Positions 36,526-44,638 of a DNA stretch of 64,000 nucleotides are shown here, piece after piece. The position numbers were made by a program, and so were the translations under genes. How positions within the stretch are numbered: position 1 is the stretch's first letter; each line of letters begins with the position of its first letter. The notes beneath the pieces were generated by a model. It did no database searches. It worked only from the letters and a program-made list of their open reading frames with translations, and was not told where the DNA came from. Source of the DNA: G965233625 sp965233625 (GTDB taxonomy: Bacteria; Planctomycetota; Planctomycetia; Pirellulales; Pirellulaceae); assembly GCA_965233625.1 (NCBI GenBank), contig OZ247499.1, forward strand, positions 2,914,001 to 2,978,000. The letters run 5' to 3'.

Positions 36526-37911
36526 CTAACCAATCACTTCCTTCACCACACGGCCATGGACATCCGTCAGGCGGAAGTCGCGACCGGCATAGCGGTAGGT
36601 CAGCCGCGTGTGATCCAGCCCCAACAGGTGCAGAATGGTGGCATGCAGATCATGCAGATGCATGCGGCCGTTATCGGCTTTGTAGCCCAGTTCATCGGTG
36701 CTGCCGTACTGCGTGCCGGCGTTCACCCCGCCGCCGGCCAGCCACATCGTGTAACCATTAGCGTTGTGATCGCGGCCGTCGCCGCGTGCAGTATCGGGCG
36801 TGCGGCCGAATTCGCCGCCCCACAGGATCAGCGTGTCTTTGAGCAGACCGCGCTGCTTCAGATCCGTCAACAAGGCGCCGATCGGCTGATCCGTGGCGGC
36901 AGCGCGGTTTTCGTGCCCGGATTTCAGCTTGTTGTGCTGATCCCAGAATTCGTCACAGAGTTCAATGTATCGCACGCCCTCTTCGGCAAACCGGCGGGCC
37001 AGCAGGCATTGCCGGCCGAAGTTATCGCTCTTCTTACCATCGCCGATGCCATACATATCAAGCGTGGCCTGCGTTTCATTCGAGATATCCATCACCCGCG
37101 GCACATCGCTTTGCATGCGGAAAGCCAGTTCGTAAGACTGAATCACGCCTTCCACCTGCGAGTCATCTTCACCGGCGAAGCCACGGTTCAGCCCCTGCAC
37201 AAAATCAAGCTGCTGACGCTGCGCCGAGGGCGAGAGCACCGGGTTCTTCAGGTTGCCGACTTTGGCTTTGGCAATGGGCGTTTTGATGTCGCCAATGGCC
37301 GTCCCCTGATAAACCGCCGGCAGGAACGCGTTGCCATAGTTCTTCACGCCGCCGTTAATCACGGGCGGACACAGGCTGACAAAGCCAGGTAGATTCTGAT
37401 TTTCCGCACCCAGCCCGTACATAATCCAGGCGCCCATCGACGGCCGCGTGAATTGAAAGCTGCCCGTGTGCAATTGCAGCATGGCAGGCGTGTGGTTGCC
37501 GATATCGGTATGCATGCCCGACAGCACGCACAGGTCGTCCATATGCTGGGCCATGTGCGGCACAAGGTCCGACGCCCACAATCCGCTTTCGCCCCGTTGC
37601 TTCCACTTCCAGGGCGAACCAACTAGTTTGCGACCGCCCTTTTTGCTCTTACTGCGGCTTTCGCCGTCGCGTTTATTAAGTTCCGGCTTGTATTCAAACG
37701 TGTCCATGTGCGCCGGCCCGCCCCGCATGTGCAGAAAGATAATCCGCTTCGCCTTGGCCGGATGATGAGGCTGCTTTGGCGCCAGCGGATTGTCGTACCC
37801 CGCCGCCGCATCGCGGATCAGCGCCTCTTGAGACAGCCCCGCAAAGGCCAGCATCCCAAATCCACAGGAAGCCGAACGAAGCATCTGACGACGTGAGATG
37901 AATGGATTCAT
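36526..37911 (-). CDS. DUF1501 protein with Tat-type signal
   Basis: A 461-residue member of DUF1501, a planctomycete-enriched family with an alkaline-phosphatase/sulfatase-like fold. The N-terminus has a twin-arginine motif (ISRRQMLRSASCGFGMLAFA). Family blocks are KRIIFLHMRGGPAHMDTFEYKP, SGMHTDIGNHTPAM, PSMGAWIMYGLG, CLLARRFAEEGVRYIEL and LWGGEFGRTPDTARGDGRDHN. It would be exported folded. These proteins usually pair with a DUF1549/DUF1553 cytochrome-type partner, which is absent here. The ATG at 37911 is preferred over an upstream in-frame start. An ATP-grasp gene follows. Confidence 0.93.
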   Translation of the reverse strand: MNPFISRRQMLRSASCGFGMLAFAGLSQEALIRDAAAGYDNPLAPKQPHHPAKAKRIIFLHMRGGPAHMDTFEYKPELNKRDGESRSKSKKGGRKLVGSPWKWKQRGESGLWASDLVPHMAQHMDDLCVLSGMHTDIGNHTPAMLQLHTGSFQFTRPSMGAWIMYGLGAENQNLPGFVSLCPPVINGGVKNYGNAFLPAVYQGTAIGDIKTPIAKAKVGNLKNPVLSPSAQRQQLDFVQGLNRGFAGEDDSQVEGVIQSYELAFRMQSDVPRVMDISNETQATLDMYGIGDGKKSDNFGRQCLLARRFAEEGVRYIELCDEFWDQHNKLKSGHENRAAATDQPIGALLTDLKQRGLLKDTLILWGGEFGRTPDTARGDGRDHNANGYTMWLAGGGVNAGTQYGSTDELGYKADNGRMHLHDLHATILHLLGLDHTRLTYRYAGRDFRLTDVHGRVVKEVIG

Positions 37912-38149
37912 GGCAGGAGCTGAATGAGGTGTAAAGGCGGGAGAATATGGCTGCATCCGTAAGATGCGCCGCCAGCACGTATTATTGCCGGTTTACACCA
38001 CGATTACGAGCCAGCAGATAATTTCGCGCCGTCGCCCGCAGCATGCCGCGCGAAGATAGATGCACGGCAGCTTTCTAATTGAATCCATACGCGGGCAACC
38101 CTCTGAGGGAATGTTGCAGAGGGTGCTGCGTTGCCAATCTAAACACCCG

Positions 38150-39121
38150 CTAAGTTGCCACCGCACCGATCGCTAAATTGTGCATGAAATTCAGCTTCTC
38201 TTTCACAGGTGCATGGAAGATTTCGGGCACTAGATCGAGTAGCCCCATGTCGCGGTTGAGTTCGTTGGCGATGACGCCGACCTGGCCGTAGGCGCGGATC
38301 AGGCTGGCGAAGTCTTGCGGGTCGGGCGTTGACAGAATCTGAAAATGGGTCGCAGTCGCCATGATGGTGGTCATGTCGATATACGCGCCGAAGGTTTCTG
38401 CAAAGTCCTCCCACGGATGCATCGTCGCGTAGCCGGAGATGTAGGACTGTCGCCAATCCGGTTTGGGGCCTGTCTTGTAGTAGGCCTGCTGGGCGTCCGC
38501 ATACGATGGCTTGGTTTCGTCGCCGAACGTGCTGCGGAAAGCTTCCAGACAATGTGGCTCGACAAGACGCTGCCAGTAGTAGTGCCCCAGCTCGTGGCGG
38601 AAGTGCCCCACCAGGGTGCGCTGCGGTTCATTAAATTCCACGCGCGTCTTCTCGCGGTGCACCGGATCAGCTTCCCGCAGGTTGATGGTGATGCATCCAT
38701 CGGCGTGCCCGGTCGCGACCTTCTTCGCCCCGTCCGCTTTGAATTCGAATGTCAGCGGGAGTTCTCCCGGAGTATCGCCGGGCGGGAAACCGGCCGCTTC
38801 AACACCGACCAGCACACGCCGCTTGGCAGCTTCCAGCAGGCGCCACTTCTCGCGATTCTCTTCAACCGCCAGATCAGGGATCACCGTTGTCGTGGCGCAG
38901 AACCGGCAGGGCCCTTGCGTGGTTGTCCACACGTTGCAGACCTTTTCAGCCCGGTTGGCGCATTCGACGACAATGGCGTTGCAACTGAGGCACGCTTGAT
39001 TGTTATCGACAGGCGTGACGGTGAGACATGCTTCGCACATGCCGGTCTTAGCGCCGCAGCCGACGCAGCGTGTGCTGCCAAAGAATAATGTGTTGCCACA
39101 ACTACATTGAAAGGTTTTCAT
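38150..39121 (-). CDS. Zinc-ribbon putative zinc metallopeptidase
   Basis: A 323-residue protein. The first about 95 residues carry Cys pairs (CSCGNTLFFGSTRCVGCGAK, CEACL, CLSCN, CRFC) typical of zinc ribbons. The rest matches a putative zinc-binding metallopeptidase family (Peptidase_Mx-type) with the HELGHYYWQ motif supplying two His ligands and the catalytic Glu, and later SYISGYATMHPWEDFAETF, which likely holds the third ligand. There is no signal peptide, so it is cytoplasmic. Its cellular substrate is unknown. It is followed at low coordinates by a short non-coding gap. Confidence 0.9.
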   Translation of the reverse strand: MKTFQCSCGNTLFFGSTRCVGCGAKTGMCEACLTVTPVDNNQACLSCNAIVVECANRAEKVCNVWTTTQGPCRFCATTTVIPDLAVEENREKWRLLEAAKRRVLVGVEAAGFPPGDTPGELPLTFEFKADGAKKVATGHADGCITINLREADPVHREKTRVEFNEPQRTLVGHFRHELGHYYWQRLVEPHCLEAFRSTFGDETKPSYADAQQAYYKTGPKPDWRQSYISGYATMHPWEDFAETFGAYIDMTTIMATATHFQILSTPDPQDFASLIRAYGQVGVIANELNRDMGLLDLVPEIFHAPVKEKLNFMHNLAIGAVAT

Positions 39122-39170
39122 CGAAGCGGGTCACCTGAAGTATGTGCAGGAGTCGTAAACATTTGACCTA

Positions 39171-39199
39171 AAAAAAGCGACGGCGTTCACCGTCGCTTT
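39171..39199 (-). terminator. Intrinsic terminator of the PA2169-type gene
   Basis: On the minus strand AAAGCGACGG (39199-39190) pairs with CCGTCGCTTT (39183-39174) around a six-base loop, and the T-run continues to 39171. It lies 43 bases past the stop at 39243. Confidence 0.9.
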
Positions 39200-39242
39200 C
39201 AAGCATTTCAAATTTGCGTTCCAAGACGTATGACGCAGGGAA

Positions 39243-39716
39243 CTAACTCAAGTTTTTGTACGCGTCGCGGAGGTCGCGGACGCGATCGTGCGCCTTCTTG
39301 ACCGTCATGTACTGCTGCTGCAGTACCGCGTTCATCGCACTGCCGGCGGTTTCTTTCAGGACGTCTTCGTACGCCTGTTTAATGTGATCCTCGCCAGCTT
39401 CAGCCTCAGCAAGCATCGCATACGCGTCGCCGCCACTTACCATTGAGCGGACGTTAATCCACGCGCGGTGCACGGTGGCCGCCATCGTGCCATCTTCCGC
39501 AGCCTCTTCGCCGTTCCACTGCACGTGCTGCTGAAGCTGCGTAGCGAGATTCGAACGCTCTTCGGCAAGCTGCCTGAACAGCGTGGCGATGTTGGCGTCT
39601 TCAATCTGGTCAGCTGCCTCGCGGAAGCCATCGTACGAGTCGATATTAGCGCGGATCAGCTGCTGAAGTTTGGTGATGGTTTTATCGTTCAGATTGGTTT
39701 TAGTTTCAACACTCAT
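39243..39716 (-). CDS. PA2169-type four-helix-bundle protein (DUF2383)
   Basis: A 157-residue all-helical protein. The pattern LIRANIDSYDGFREAADQIE, FRQLAEERSNLATQLQQHV and YEDVLKETAGSAMNAVLQQQ matches the DUF2383 family, which has a ferritin-like bundle and is often stress related. The ATG at 39716 is preceded by AAGGAGA; the frame stays open further upstream but reads as leader. A strong terminator follows, so it is monocistronic. Confidence 0.9.
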   Translation of the reverse strand: MSVETKTNLNDKTITKLQQLIRANIDSYDGFREAADQIEDANIATLFRQLAEERSNLATQLQQHVQWNGEEAAEDGTMAATVHRAWINVRSMVSGGDAYAMLAEAEAGEDHIKQAYEDVLKETAGSAMNAVLQQQYMTVKKAHDRVRDLRDAYKNLS

Positions 39717-40358
39717 GTTGTCTCCTTCGTTCTGAGTTAACAAGCGAACGGTAGTAAAGAAAAGCAAAGAGCATGCCAGAAGCGGTTGCTTGAGCAAAAA
39801 TTGGCAAGAACCCGCAAAAACCGCGGGAAACAGCACGATTTTAAGGAGATTAGCCGCCTCAGTCCGCGTTGAGGGCTATGGCGAAACGCTCAGACCGGTT
39901 GATTAACGACCAGCACCATCGTAGTCCGGCGGAATGCATTGGGGGCACGTTTCAAACGAAGCAAGAGACGCTTGCAGAGAATAAAAAACACAACGGCCTC
40001 CATGCCACAAGCCGCCGGATCCGTGGCAGTTGTCTGCGTCAAACCGGCCATGTGTGGGAGAGATAGGCCGGTTGGAAAGGTATGCCTCTTGGGCAGACCC
40101 TTCGAGTTGTATCGAGAAGTCAGAAGTTTACCGGAGCAGCGCGCGACGTCAACCCTTTGCGGCCAAGGTGTGGCGTATTTCTGAGAGGTAACGGAAATAT
40201 GTGCCCACCGCTGCTGCTAGCAGCCTGTGCGTAAAACTCGCGTAGCCACAAACCGGTGAATCGCGTATTTACGCACGCTTGGTATTGCCGGTGTCCTCCA
40301 CCCTTGCGCGTTTTCGTGCGACGTGGCGATGCCTGTTTTCTGGATTGAGGAGTGTAGT
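39717..40358. other. Gap of about 640 bases with a 9-bp inverted repeat before the ketosynthase
   Basis: No convincing gene is seen; the short plus-strand frame from 39869 is composition noise. GTGCGTAAA at 40227-40235 is exactly inverted as TTTACGCAC at 40268-40276, and the arms are followed by the inner pair CTCGCG/CGCG. The 12-base palindrome GCTGCTAGCAGC lies at 40213-40224. These sit about 85-145 bases before the GTG of the ketosynthase and could be a regulator-binding region or leader hairpin. The left part would contain the promoter of the PA2169-type gene. Confidence 0.4.
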
Positions 40359-41663
40359 GTGCCCGGACTTTATACAGAAGCAGAACCCGTTGTCATCACT
40401 GGCATCGGCCTGATCACCGCGGTTGGTTCCACGCGTGAAGAAGTCTGGCAGAGCCTGCGCGAAGGACGTTGCGGCATCCGGCGTGTTGATGATCTCGAAT
40501 ATTTCCAGGGCGAATCCCTCGTTGCGGCAACCGTCGATCCCGACAACATTCCCGGTTGGCAAAACACCGGCGCCCTTAAACCGGTACAGTTCAGTCAGAT
40601 CGCCGCACGCGAAGCCATGCAGGATGCGGGCTTTGATTTCGAGCGGTTCGACGCTTCGCCCTACAACGCCGACCGTATCGCCTGCGCGATTGCCGGGCAC
40701 ATGGGCGATCCGCGCTGGCAGACGCCGGAAGGAAAACCCAAACCGCCAGAGCAATGGGGAGCCAACCCGTGGTTCATGCAATGGATGCCGGATACCGCCT
40801 GCACCACTGTTGCCCGTGAACTGGGCGTACTTGGACCCCGGATGTGTTACTCCACGGCATGTGCCAGCAGTACGATAGCGGTGCTATCAGCCGTCCGGGC
40901 GATCCGTTCCGGTGCGGCCGATGCAGCCATCTGCGGCGGCGGCGAAGGCATCGACCCGATGATGGCGGCCGGCTTCAAACGCATGCGGGCGCTCGCCAGC
41001 ACAGAAGACCCCGCCACAGCCTGCCGGCCGTTCGACCGTAACCGCACCGGCTTTGTACTGGGCGAAGGCAGCGGCATGCTGTTTATCGAGCGGCTCAGTC
41101 ACGCGCTCCGCCGCAATGCGAAGATCTATGCCGAGATCGCCGCGGGCAAAGTCGTCGCCCAGGCGCATCACGTAACGGGCGTAGATGCCGAGTGCGACGC
41201 GTTGCAGCACCTGATTGGTTTAACGCTCCAGCAGTCCGACCTCGAACCCGGCGCCATTGAATACATCAACGCCCACGGCACGGGCACGGAACAGAACGAC
41301 AGCAACGAAATCCGCGGCATCCGCGCCGGACTAGGCGCCGCAGCAGACAAAGCTTGCGTGAGTTCCACCAAGTCGATGACGGGTCATCTGGTCAACGCAG
41401 CTGGCAGCCTGGAACTTGGCATCACGGCCTTGGCCCTGCGTGACGGCTATGCACCGCCAACGATCAATCTGGAAGATCCGGACCCCGCCTGCGATATGGA
41501 CTGCTTGCCGCTGACCGGCCGGAAGCGACGTTGCCAGCACGCGTTAAAAATTTCCATCGCCTTCGGCGGGCATCTGGCAGCCACCATCCTGCGGCGCTGG
41601 AACGACGCTTCCACCGGCTACATGTACCCGGACGAAGTGCTGCATCACCGCCGCGCGGCGTAG
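40359..41663 (+). CDS. Beta-ketoacyl-ACP synthase, KAS II (FabF) type
   Basis: A 434-residue condensing enzyme. VVITGIGLITAVGS starts the fold; the nucleophile Cys is in YSTACASST, the catalytic His pair in INAHGTGTEQND and SMTGHLVNAAGS. GGGEGIDPMM and FDRNRTGFVLGEGSG are standard. It extends acyl-ACP by two carbons. It is not beside an acpP or fabG gene, so it may serve a special lipid or polyketide-like product instead of housekeeping synthesis. The GTG at 40359 has TTGAGG nine bases upstream and gives MPGLYTEAEPVVI. Confidence 0.93.
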   Translation: MPGLYTEAEPVVITGIGLITAVGSTREEVWQSLREGRCGIRRVDDLEYFQGESLVAATVDPDNIPGWQNTGALKPVQFSQIAAREAMQDAGFDFERFDASPYNADRIACAIAGHMGDPRWQTPEGKPKPPEQWGANPWFMQWMPDTACTTVARELGVLGPRMCYSTACASSTIAVLSAVRAIRSGAADAAICGGGEGIDPMMAAGFKRMRALASTEDPATACRPFDRNRTGFVLGEGSGMLFIERLSHALRRNAKIYAEIAAGKVVAQAHHVTGVDAECDALQHLIGLTLQQSDLEPGAIEYINAHGTGTEQNDSNEIRGIRAGLGAAADKACVSSTKSMTGHLVNAAGSLELGITALALRDGYAPPTINLEDPDPACDMDCLPLTGRKRRCQHALKISIAFGGHLAATILRRWNDASTGYMYPDEVLHHRRAA

Positions 41664-41775
41664 ACAGGCGGCGCAACAGGCAGCGGCGTGTTGCCACATC
41701 AAGCAGGCGGCGATTACCATTGCGTGCGTGACGAACCAGCTAACTTCGCCCGCATGCACTCGCCCGCTTTGCCGC

Positions 41776-42468
41776 ATGAATGAACCAATCCGACACGCCA
41801 CCGCGTTCCAGATCCTGCCCCTTGAGCACGGACCGCTGCAGACGCTGACCCATCAGGACGCTGCCTTCGTCGTTTCCGCCTTTACGGGCCAGCCGCTGCA
41901 ACTGCCTGCCGGCGCCACGCACTTCGCCTTTGCGATGGAGACGGCGGAAGTGGAGTGCGAAGCGGGCGCCTATCCGTTTCAGGCAGGGATGTATCTCTCA
42001 GCGCCGGGCGGTTTGCAGATCCGCGGCGGGCGCGGGTTCGTGGTTTCGCAACTTGGTCATCACGGCGTGTTCATGTTGGGCGGGCCGCTGGAAAGTCGCG
42101 GGCGGCTGGAATATATCGACGGCTGCAGCGATTCGCTGATCCTGCCGCCTGTGGTGCGGGGCGACGCTTGTCTGAACATGCTGCACGTACCGCCCGGCGT
42201 GGACCAGACACCGCACACGCATCCATCTTTCCGGTTAGGAATGATCACCGCCGGCAGCGGCCTCTGCCAGACTGAAGAAGGAGAATGCGAACTGCGGCCG
42301 GGCATGGTGTGGGTCATTCATCCTGGCGGCCTGCACAGTTTTCACACGCAGCAGGAGCCGTTACAGATCGTGGCGTTTCATCCCGATAGCGACTTCGGCC
42401 CGACCCGCGACGACCACCCGATGATTAACCGCAGCCTGGTGGATGGCAAACCGATCCGGCGCGTCTAA
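41776..42468 (+). CDS. Cupin-domain protein
   Basis: About 230 residues with two cupin-like halves. The second holds the metal site QTPHTHPSFRLGMITAGSG and the later HPGGLHSFH, with a Glu in the first motif region replaced by other residues. A glycine-rich first half (GGLQIRGGRGFVV) may be a degenerate cupin. The family includes dioxygenases, epimerases and sensors. The ATG at 41776 (MNEPIRHATAF) is used; an upstream in-frame start at 41728 cannot be ruled out. It lies 112 bases after the ketosynthase. Confidence 0.8.
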   Translation: MNEPIRHATAFQILPLEHGPLQTLTHQDAAFVVSAFTGQPLQLPAGATHFAFAMETAEVECEAGAYPFQAGMYLSAPGGLQIRGGRGFVVSQLGHHGVFMLGGPLESRGRLEYIDGCSDSLILPPVVRGDACLNMLHVPPGVDQTPHTHPSFRLGMITAGSGLCQTEEGECELRPGMVWVIHPGGLHSFHTQQEPLQIVAFHPDSDFGPTRDDHPMINRSLVDGKPIRRV

Positions 42469-42496
42469 CGATTGACCTCGGTTGCAGGGCAACTGC

Positions 42497-43324
42497 CTAG
42501 CGGATGGTCTGCGGGTAGATCACCATTTCTATCCGCCGGTTGGCGGCGGCGCCGCGTGGTGTGCTGTTGGTCATCTTAGGATGATTGCCGCCGTGCCCCA
42601 CGGAAAAGAACTGCTGGGGCGGCATGCGATTGCGTGTGGTCAGCTGATTGACCACGTTGGCGGCTTGCTGCGAAGAGAGCTGATGATTGCTGCTGACGCC
42701 GCTGGTGGCGGGCGGCGTTGCGCTATCGGTGTGTCCTTCCACCGCGACCAGATTGGCCGGGTAATGCTGCCCGATGGCTGCTGCCACACGGTCGATCACG
42801 GCCACTCCGGTAGGCTGTATCTGCGTGGTGCCAGGATAGAAGATGGTGTCGGCCGGCACGCTAATGCGGATCAACTGGTTGTCGGTCGTGACGTCGAAAC
42901 CGGGAAGGCTAACGACCTTCAAGCTTTGTTTCACGCTGTTGTTCGGATCGATCGTAGCGGCGCCACGGATACGGCTCGAAGCTTGAATCGCTTCCAGGCG
43001 GCGGCTGCTTTCGTCGGCCGCGACTTTCATCTGTTTGACCTGGGCCGCGCTTTGCGCCAGTTGCTGCTTGGTCAGCGCGAGCTCTTTGCGCAGGATGATC
43101 TCCTGCTGGCGGGCCTGGGCGACCTGGGCCGACAGTTGGCTGTTGGTGGTATCGAGCTGGTTGGCGTATTGCTGCTTTTGCTGCTGAAGAGCCAGTTGCT
43201 GCTGCTGAGCTTGCAGCGCAGCCGCTTGTGGGCTGTTGAACGGGTTCTGGTTGTGGTTACATCCGGCAACCGCGGCGAGCATCAGCAGACACGCCACACG
43301 GTGTTCGAGCCGCATGGAACGCAT
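42497..43324 (-). CDS. OmpA-family lipoprotein with a coiled-coil stalk
   Basis: A 275-residue protein. The N-terminus has a lipobox (LMLAAVAGC), giving a lipid-anchored Cys near residue 22. Residues about 35-120 are Gln/Ala-rich heptads (LQAQQQQLALQQQKQQ) that should form a coiled coil. The C-terminal domain resembles OmpA: VAVEGHTDSATPP, SSQQAANVVNQL and NRRIEMVIYP. The D and R that bind peptidoglycan meso-DAP in OmpA are approximated by the HTDS and NRRIEM motifs, which matters because planctomycete peptidoglycan was long disputed. It is convergent with the cupin gene. Confidence 0.93.
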   Translation of the reverse strand: MRSMRLEHRVACLLMLAAVAGCNHNQNPFNSPQAAALQAQQQQLALQQQKQQYANQLDTTNSQLSAQVAQARQQEIILRKELALTKQQLAQSAAQVKQMKVAADESSRRLEAIQASSRIRGAATIDPNNSVKQSLKVVSLPGFDVTTDNQLIRISVPADTIFYPGTTQIQPTGVAVIDRVAAAIGQHYPANLVAVEGHTDSATPPATSGVSSNHQLSSQQAANVVNQLTTRNRMPPQQFFSVGHGGNHPKMTNSTPRGAAANRRIEMVIYPQTIR

Positions 43325-43571
43325 CTCCCAAAAAGGTGCTTTCGCCTGGAAGAATCAAGCCGCTGCCGCCACGCTGCAAACACAGCAACACAGCCGCAGC
43401 CCTTCTTCCAGGCGCGGCGGATGTTAGCAGAACCCCCGCACCCCACCAAGAGCGACCTCCCGCTGACTTGAGGAAAAAAACGCGAGTTTGAAACTTTTTC
43501 CCCAGGTAAACCGGTGCGTTAGTATGCGATCGCATCTGCTAGCGGCGCCATCCCTCGCCGGTCATGGCAAC

Positions 43572-43606
43572 AAAAAACCCTGCCGGGCGTGTGCACCGGC
43601 AGGGTT
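43572..43606 (-). terminator. Intrinsic terminator of the pseudopilin gene
   Basis: On the minus strand AACCCTGCCGG (43606-43596) pairs with CCGGCAGGGTT (43586-43576), an 11-bp stem around a nine-base loop, and the T-run continues to 43572. It lies 56 bases past the stop at 43663. Confidence 0.92.
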
Positions 43607-43662
43607 CATGATGGCTTAGCGTTGGCGGCAATTCAGCAGACGCTGCAACTGCGTTTCACGCG

Positions 43663-44109
43663 TTATTTGGTGAAGTGTTCTGAATGGTCAATGAACAGTT
43701 CGCCGGTTGTGGTGTTGTACAACCATCCACCTGCATCGCTGGCCGTCACATCGCCAACTACGGCAGGCGAGCTCGTGATTTCCTTCACGTCAGCGGAGTT
43801 GCTGAACGAGTTGGCGGGAATCTCACGCACATAAGGGCCGTATACAAAACCGGCGCCGGTGCCGATGTTGCCATCTTTGTCCGTGGTGGCTGTGAGTTCC
43901 GCCAGATCGTCGGTAGGCAGCAGGCCGTCGTGCTGCGACTTATACAGTTGAATCTGCGAACGAAGCGTATGCAGATTGAATTCGGCAGTGCCAGCTTTGG
44001 CATCGGAGGTCGAATCGGAGAACTGTGGAATGATGGTGGCGGCCAGTACGGCCATGATGACAACCACAATCAGAATTTCGACCAGCGTGAAAGCGTTACG
44101 TTTCTTCAT
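43663..44109 (-). CDS. GspG-like type II pseudopilin
   Basis: A 148-residue protein with a classical prepilin start: a short basic leader and NAFTLVEILIVVVIMAVLAA, which has the Phe+1 and Glu+5 after the cleavage site. It ends with AGGWLYNTTTGELFIDHSEH, like the major pseudopilin GspG, whose C-terminus binds calcium. It has about the length of GspG. No other secretion genes are in the window, so it may be an orphan used with distant machinery. Cleaved by prepilin peptidase and inserted in the inner membrane. Confidence 0.92.
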   Translation of the reverse strand: MKKRNAFTLVEILIVVVIMAVLAATIIPQFSDSTSDAKAGTAEFNLHTLRSQIQLYKSQHDGLLPTDDLAELTATTDKDGNIGTGAGFVYGPYVREIPANSFSNSADVKEITSSPAVVGDVTASDAGGWLYNTTTGELFIDHSEHFTK

Positions 44110-44638
44110 GGTTCTGCTATGTCCTTGATTTGTTTGTTGAGGGGTCAGGGGGAAACTGTCCGCCTTGGGCCTTCGACGAACAATTACGCCCGGCCTCTAA
44201 TGTTTACTTAGGTTAGTAAATGAAGGTGGTCAAACCGCGACATCTGCGTGTTTTCAGGCGCCCCCTCTTAGTAAGGGCGTTCGACGGCTCCAACGTCACA
44301 GATGGACATCTCCCAGCCGCATATCCGCTACATCCCACGCAAGCATGCGACTCCCAACAAAACCACCCAGGCAGCCCTTTATTTACTTCTTCTCCATATC
44401 CTTCATCTCAAGTAAACCTCCCATCTTTCCGATCTAACACCGTAACAGGCCCCTGTGATGCCAGATCACACAGGCTGCGGCGTGTAGGAGGCTGCCGCGC
44501 ATCGTCTGAATTAGGTTGATCCTGCCATCGGGACGGATCATCGGGCGGCCAAAACTACCTACGTGCTGGGTGGGATCCTGTTTCCCACCAGCAACTACCA
44601 CTTCCACGGTGAGATTCGTAAGCGAAGGAGATTCCGGA
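44110..44638 (+). promoter_or_regulatory. Long leader/promoter region before the YTV-type gene
   Basis: About 530 bases without a good gene separate the divergent pseudopilin and repeat-protein genes. Two hairpins lie near the plus-strand gene: CCTGTGAT/ATCACACAGG around 44453-44474, and GGTGGGA/TCCCACC with outer GCT/AGC around 44569-44596. AAGGAG at 44625-44630 is the ribosome site. The length and hairpins suggest an untranslated leader of a strongly expressed gene. No riboswitch class is recognised. Confidence 0.45.

Noticed and set aside
39869..40066. 65-residue plus-strand frame in the gap before the ketosynthase
   Set aside because: No ribosome site, no recognisable sequence, and composition like intergenic DNA.
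44220..44519. 99-residue frame in the leader of the YTV-type gene
   Set aside because: Pro/Ser/Arg-rich composition typical of chance frames and no start signal; it covers the predicted hairpin leader.
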